Below, piece after piece: positions 60,123-64,000 of a stretch of 64,000 bases of DNA (positions within the stretch are counted from its first letter, which is position 1; each line of letters starts with the position of its first letter). The stretch lies in assembly GCA_037349315.1 (NCBI GenBank), contig JBAIAC010000136.1, positions 248,001 through 312,000 of the forward strand, written 5' to 3'. Source of the stretch: Chelydra serpentina (Eukaryota > Chordata > Testudines > Chelydridae). The notes below the pieces were generated by a model, which was not told the origin of the DNA, made no database searches, and saw only the letters and a program-made list of their open reading frames with translations. The position numbers and the translations under genes were made by a program.

Positions 60123-63100
60123 ATGGAGAAGTAGGAGGGGACGAAAATCATGCAGGGAAGTGGGTGCGAGAGTGGAGCGGTGACTGTCATTGTTCACTCG
60201 GTCTCTGTTCATCGAGTGGGCCCGATGTAGATGGCATGGAGGAGGGAGCCAGGGACGGGGGCAAGATTTCAAGCACCAATAGAACTTTGTGTAGTGATGG
60301 CTCAATCTTGGCCTTTCGGCTGCTCTTGCAGAGGAATTGTCCAGGAGCCCTAGCCGGAGGAGAAAGTGGCAGAGGTGGACCTGAGCAGCTTGGGCATCCT
60401 TCTAAGCGGGCGTGAGCATTCCTCAGCTTTCTGGCTGCTCCGTCACTGGCTGTGAGTAAGCGGTGAGTGCTTTGAATTCCTCATCTGTACTCGCTGTGGT
60501 ATTCTTCACGGGCCGTGTGCTTCGTCGTTTGGTATGGGGCTCCGTGGGGTTTAGGCTGCGGAAGGGACCAGAGTTCCGCTGTGCACAGTGACTATGTCGG
60601 GTGCTTTTTAGTTGGAATATAAGCGTGGGTGGATGGGGGAGGGCAGAGGGGGAGCCCCGCCGTGTGGGAGAGGCGAAAAGAAGAGATTACACGACATTGG
60701 CAACTGAGATGGTAACGTCCTTGTTTTTTCCCATTGTGCTGGCTTTAGTACCAAGGGAAAAGAAGTCACGCGTCAGAGTCTACTGCCCTCGTACGATGGA
60801 AAGTGAGTGAGCGCGACGAGATCGCGAGAGTGGGTGCCACGCAAAAGCCGTCCATCTGGGAGCGGAACAGTCGCCACACTCAGTGAGATAAGTGTCTGGT
60901 TTGGTGAGGGCTCTGCTCACGGCCCGTCTGGCTCCAGGTAGGGACACCCCGTTCGCTGGGCTTGGGTGTCTCAGAAAATGTTCCTGGCTAGCTGCGGTTA
61001 CGAAGGAGACAAGCTCCCCAGTTTCTGTAGCTGCTCATTTCACTGGCCAGGAGCAGTGTGTCTTCCGCAGCGGAAGGTTGCATCCAGTACGATGATTCCA
61101 GGCGGTAGGTTGTTTGCCTTCCTCCCCTGTTTTTTCTTTCTCTTTCTCTTTCTCTTTCCTCTAGTATGTTGGCCAACACACACTCTCTCTGTCCTCTCCT
61201 CTGCTCGCCTCTCCCTGTGCCGTCTCCCTACATAGGACACGAGCAGGCGTGCATCCCCACAGGCTAGGTCTCGGGAGCCATGGAGAAGTAGGAGGGGACG
61301 AAAACCATGGGGTCAGTGGGCGCTACGGTGGAGCGGCGACTGTCTGTGTTTACGCAATCTCTGCTCATCGGATGAGGCTGATGTAGATGGGATTTGAGAG
61401 GGAGGCAGGGATGAGGCAAGATTTCACGCACCGCTAGAGCTTTGTGTAGTGACGGTTCATGCTTGGTGATTGCAGCTGTGTTCTCAGAGGAATTGTCCAG
61501 GAGCCCTAGCCCGAGGAGAAGGTGGCAGAAGTGGACCTGAGCTGCCTGGACATCCTTCTAAGCCGACATGAACGGTCCTCAGTTTTCTGCCTCCCGCATA
61601 ACTTGCTGTGAGTAAGCTTTGAATTCCTCATCTGTACTCGCTGTAGTATTCGTCACAGGCCGTGTGGTAGAAGAGGCCGAAGAGGTAGGCAGGGACGGGG
61701 GCAAGAGTTCAAGCACCAATAGAGCTTTGAGTGGTGATGGTTCATGTTTGGTTTTTGCAGCTGCTCTCGCGGAGGAATTGTCCAGGAGCCCTAGCCCGAG
61801 GAGAAGCTGGCAGAAGTGGACCTGAGCTGCCTGGACATCCTTGGAATGGCATCCCAGCAGGGGGTTGAAACCCGTCACGGGGTGGGCCCCTGAGAAAAGA
61901 CCTCTGCATCTAACCGGGGCACGGTAAGCTTGGGGGGATCCTTTGTGCCCTCCCAAGGAGTTGTCAGGTGCTATGGAAACTTCCTGAAGTACGGTAACTT
62001 CGTGGAGAGCAAGCAACTTGACGGTAACAAGAGATGCTTAGTCCTCAAGTGTCTTCCTTCTACATCACCGGGTGAGCTTCCCGTGGTCATGCCAGTCTAG
62101 TCGTCCTCTTTGAAGCAGGCCACGTTCAGTAGAGGACGTGAGCAGGGGTCTGAGAGTAGCCCTCGGCCTGTGTCTCCACTCACCAGGTTGCACCGCCCAG
62201 GGCATGTGGAGGGTCCAGGGCTCTGCACAGCACTCCGGACTGTGTGCATTCCCCCGTGTGGCCACCAGGTGTCGCCGTTGTTCCACGAGAGAAATGGTCT
62301 AAGCATTACTCCGAGTAGCAACTCGGTGTCACTGTTGCTCCATGACGGAAATGCGGCGTGTATTCCCGTGCGTGGCCGCATGCTGTCACTGTGGCTCCAC
62401 GAGGGAAATGCTTTGTGCATTACCTGGATTGGCCACCCGGTGTCACTGTTGCTCCATGACAGAAACGCTTTGTGCATTACCGCGAGTGGCCACCCAGTGT
62501 CACTGTTGCTCCACGATGGAAATTCTTTGTGCATTACCTGCATTGTCCACTCAGTGTCACTGTTGCTCCATGAGGGAAATGCCTTGTGTATTACCGGCAT
62601 TGTCCACTCGGTGTCACTGTTGCTCCATGAGGGAAATGCCTTGTGCATTACCTGCATTGTCCACTCGGTGTCTCTGTTGCTCCATGAGGGAAATGCCTTG
62701 TGCATTACCTGCATTGTCCACTCGGTGTCACTGTTGCTCCCCGAAGGAAATGCTTTGTGCGGTAGTCGGGGTGGCGACCCGTTGCTCTATGGAGAAAATC
62801 CTCTGTGTGCCATAACCCTGCCCTTCCACCGGCTGTTACTGTTGCTCCAGGGCAGCTGCACCCTGAGTTGCCCCTAAGGCTATGGCTATACTGGCATTGA
62901 AGAACAAAACTTTTTTGTCTTTCAGAGGTGTTAACCTCCCCCTCCCCTGAAAGACCAAAGCTTTGCCGCAACAAGTGCTACGCTCCTGCATAAGTGGCTG
63001 TGAGTAAGCGGTCAGTGCGTTGTATTTCTCATCTTTACTCACTGTAGTATTGTTCACAGGCCGTGTGCATCCTCATTGGGTACGGGGCTCTGTGGGATTA

Positions 63101-63738
63101 AGGCTGGGGACGAGCCAAAGTGTGCTGTGCAGAGCGACTACCTCGGATTCTGTCGCAAGGGGTGTTTTTGGCTGTAATGTTAAAGGTGCAATGGGAAGAG
63201 GGTGGAGGGCGGAGCCCCGCCGTGTGGGAGAGGAGAAAAGAAGAGGCTACGCGATGTTGCCGACTGAGATGGTAACTTCCTTGTTTCCCCCCCCCCCCCG
63301 CACCCTTGCTGGGTTCAGTACCAAGGATAAAGCAATCACGCGTCAGAGTCTACTGCCCTCATGCGATGGAAAGCGAGGGAGAGCGACGAGACCGCGAGCG
63401 TTGTTGGCCAACCCACAAAAGACCGCGAGCGTCGTTAATGCCATGCAAAAGCCGTCCATCCGAGAGGGGAACAGCTGCCACTCTCAGTGAGATAAGTGTC
63501 TGTTTTGGTGATTGCTCTGCTCACGGCCCACCTTGCTCCTGGTAGGGACGCCCCGTTAGCTGGGGGCTGTGTTTGTAAGAAAAGGTTCCTGACTGGCTGG
63601 CTGTGGTTACGAGGGAAACAAGGTCCCCATTTTCTGGGGCTGATGATTTCTCTGGTCAGAAGCAGTGTGTCCTCTGCAGCAGAAGGTTGCGTCTAGTATA
63701 ACCCTTGTCCGAAAGGTCATTTGCTTGCCTTTCTCCCA

Positions 63739-63769
<31 letters not shown>

Positions 63770-64000
63770 GTAGTGTGTTGGCCAACAAACAGTCTGTCTC
63801 TGTCTGTCTGTCTCTCTGTGTGTCCTTGCCTTTCCTTGTGCTCTTTCCCTTTGTAGGACGTGGGCGGATGTGTTAGCTTTGCACCCTCACAGGCTATGTC
63901 TCGGGAGCCGTAGGAGGGGATGCAGGGAAGTGGGTGCGAGAGTGGAGCGGTGACTGTCGGTGTTTACATCGGCCTCACTCGATGAACAGAGACCGAGTTG
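60123..64000 (+). repeat. Array unit 11 (partial, cut by window end)
   Basis: 3878 bp are present. The unit is truncated by the window inside the inverted segment of protomer D. It has poly-C 13 (63287-63299), 'aaggataaag' as in units 2 and 9, (CT)13, but no extra 57-bp copy. Private substitutions lie at 60235 and 63476. Confidence 0.97.
62268..62859 (+). repeat. 57-bp minisatellite, unit 11
   Basis: Nine clear copies, same variant order as unit 1, although this unit shares the 'aaggataaag' variant downstream with the two long-form units. Confidence 0.97.

Larger units (their letters stand above)
1..64000 (+). repeat. Macrosatellite array, ~6.0 kb unit, about 10.65 copies
   Basis: The same ~6 kb sequence recurs without interruption from the first to the last base, always head to tail. 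Full unit lengths are 6007, 6063, 6005, 6007, 5994, 5994, 6000, 5998, 6053 and 6001 bp, and the eleventh copy is cut by the window end. All length differences are explained by a 57-bp minisatellite copy, a poly-C tract (11-18 C), a (CT)n tract (13 or 15), a CCCCCG step (2 or 3), and a few single-base indels in units 1 and 2. No flanking unique sequence is present, so true array size and chromosomal setting are unknown. Such homogeneity is typical of recently amplified or concertedly evolving macrosatellites. Confidence 0.98.

Overview
The whole window lies inside one tandem array. About 10.65 head-to-tail copies of a ~6.0 kb unit fill it, all in the same orientation, and neither array edge is visible. 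Taking each unit from the same atggagaagt landmark, they start at 1, 6008, 12071, 18076, 24083, 30077, 36071, 42071, 48069, 54122 and 60123, the last being cut off at 64000. Units are 5994-6063 bp long and nearly identical; I count only a handful of substitutions per 6 kb. The pattern (macrosatellite, CpG-rich, (CT)n and poly-C microsatellites, a minisatellite, an LTR-like insertion) suggests a vertebrate nuclear genome, most likely an amniote. The species cannot be read from the sequence. The LTR-like part reminds me loosely of turtle or crocodilian elements, but that is memory and not evidence.

Internal layout, in unit 1 coordinates. The unit is built from diverged copies of an older ~1.1 kb protomer. 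Protomer A is 1-1157. Protomer B is only a 5' part (1158-1550) followed by a second copy of one of its own segments (1551-1720). Next come a spacer (1721-2143), a 57-bp minisatellite (2144-2735) and a short hairpin-bearing spacer (2736-2852). Protomer C (2853-3792) is a 3' part. Protomer D (3793-4806 plus 5922-6007) is a full copy split by a 1.1 kb insertion (4807-5915). The insertion begins TGTAAG, ends CTTACA and is flanked by cacaca on both sides; protomer A shows the matching empty site with a single cacaca. It is best read as a solitary LTR that was later amplified with the whole unit.

No protein-coding gene, tRNA, rRNA, snRNA or CRISPR could be supported. Open frames up to 274 codons exist, but the longest cross the 57-bp repeat, which stays open in several frames simply because 57 is a multiple of 3. 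None resembles a protein family I know.

Possible function, all inference: each unit carries a promoter-like cluster (CCAAT, GT-box, perfect octamer) inside the LTR, dense CpG patches in the protomers, and a cluster of CTCF-like motifs with period 57 bp. This is reminiscent of CTCF-binding macrosatellites such as DXZ4, but the CTCF-like sites carry a change at a normally strong position and need direct testing. The units form a mosaic of variants that points to ongoing unequal exchange or gene conversion.
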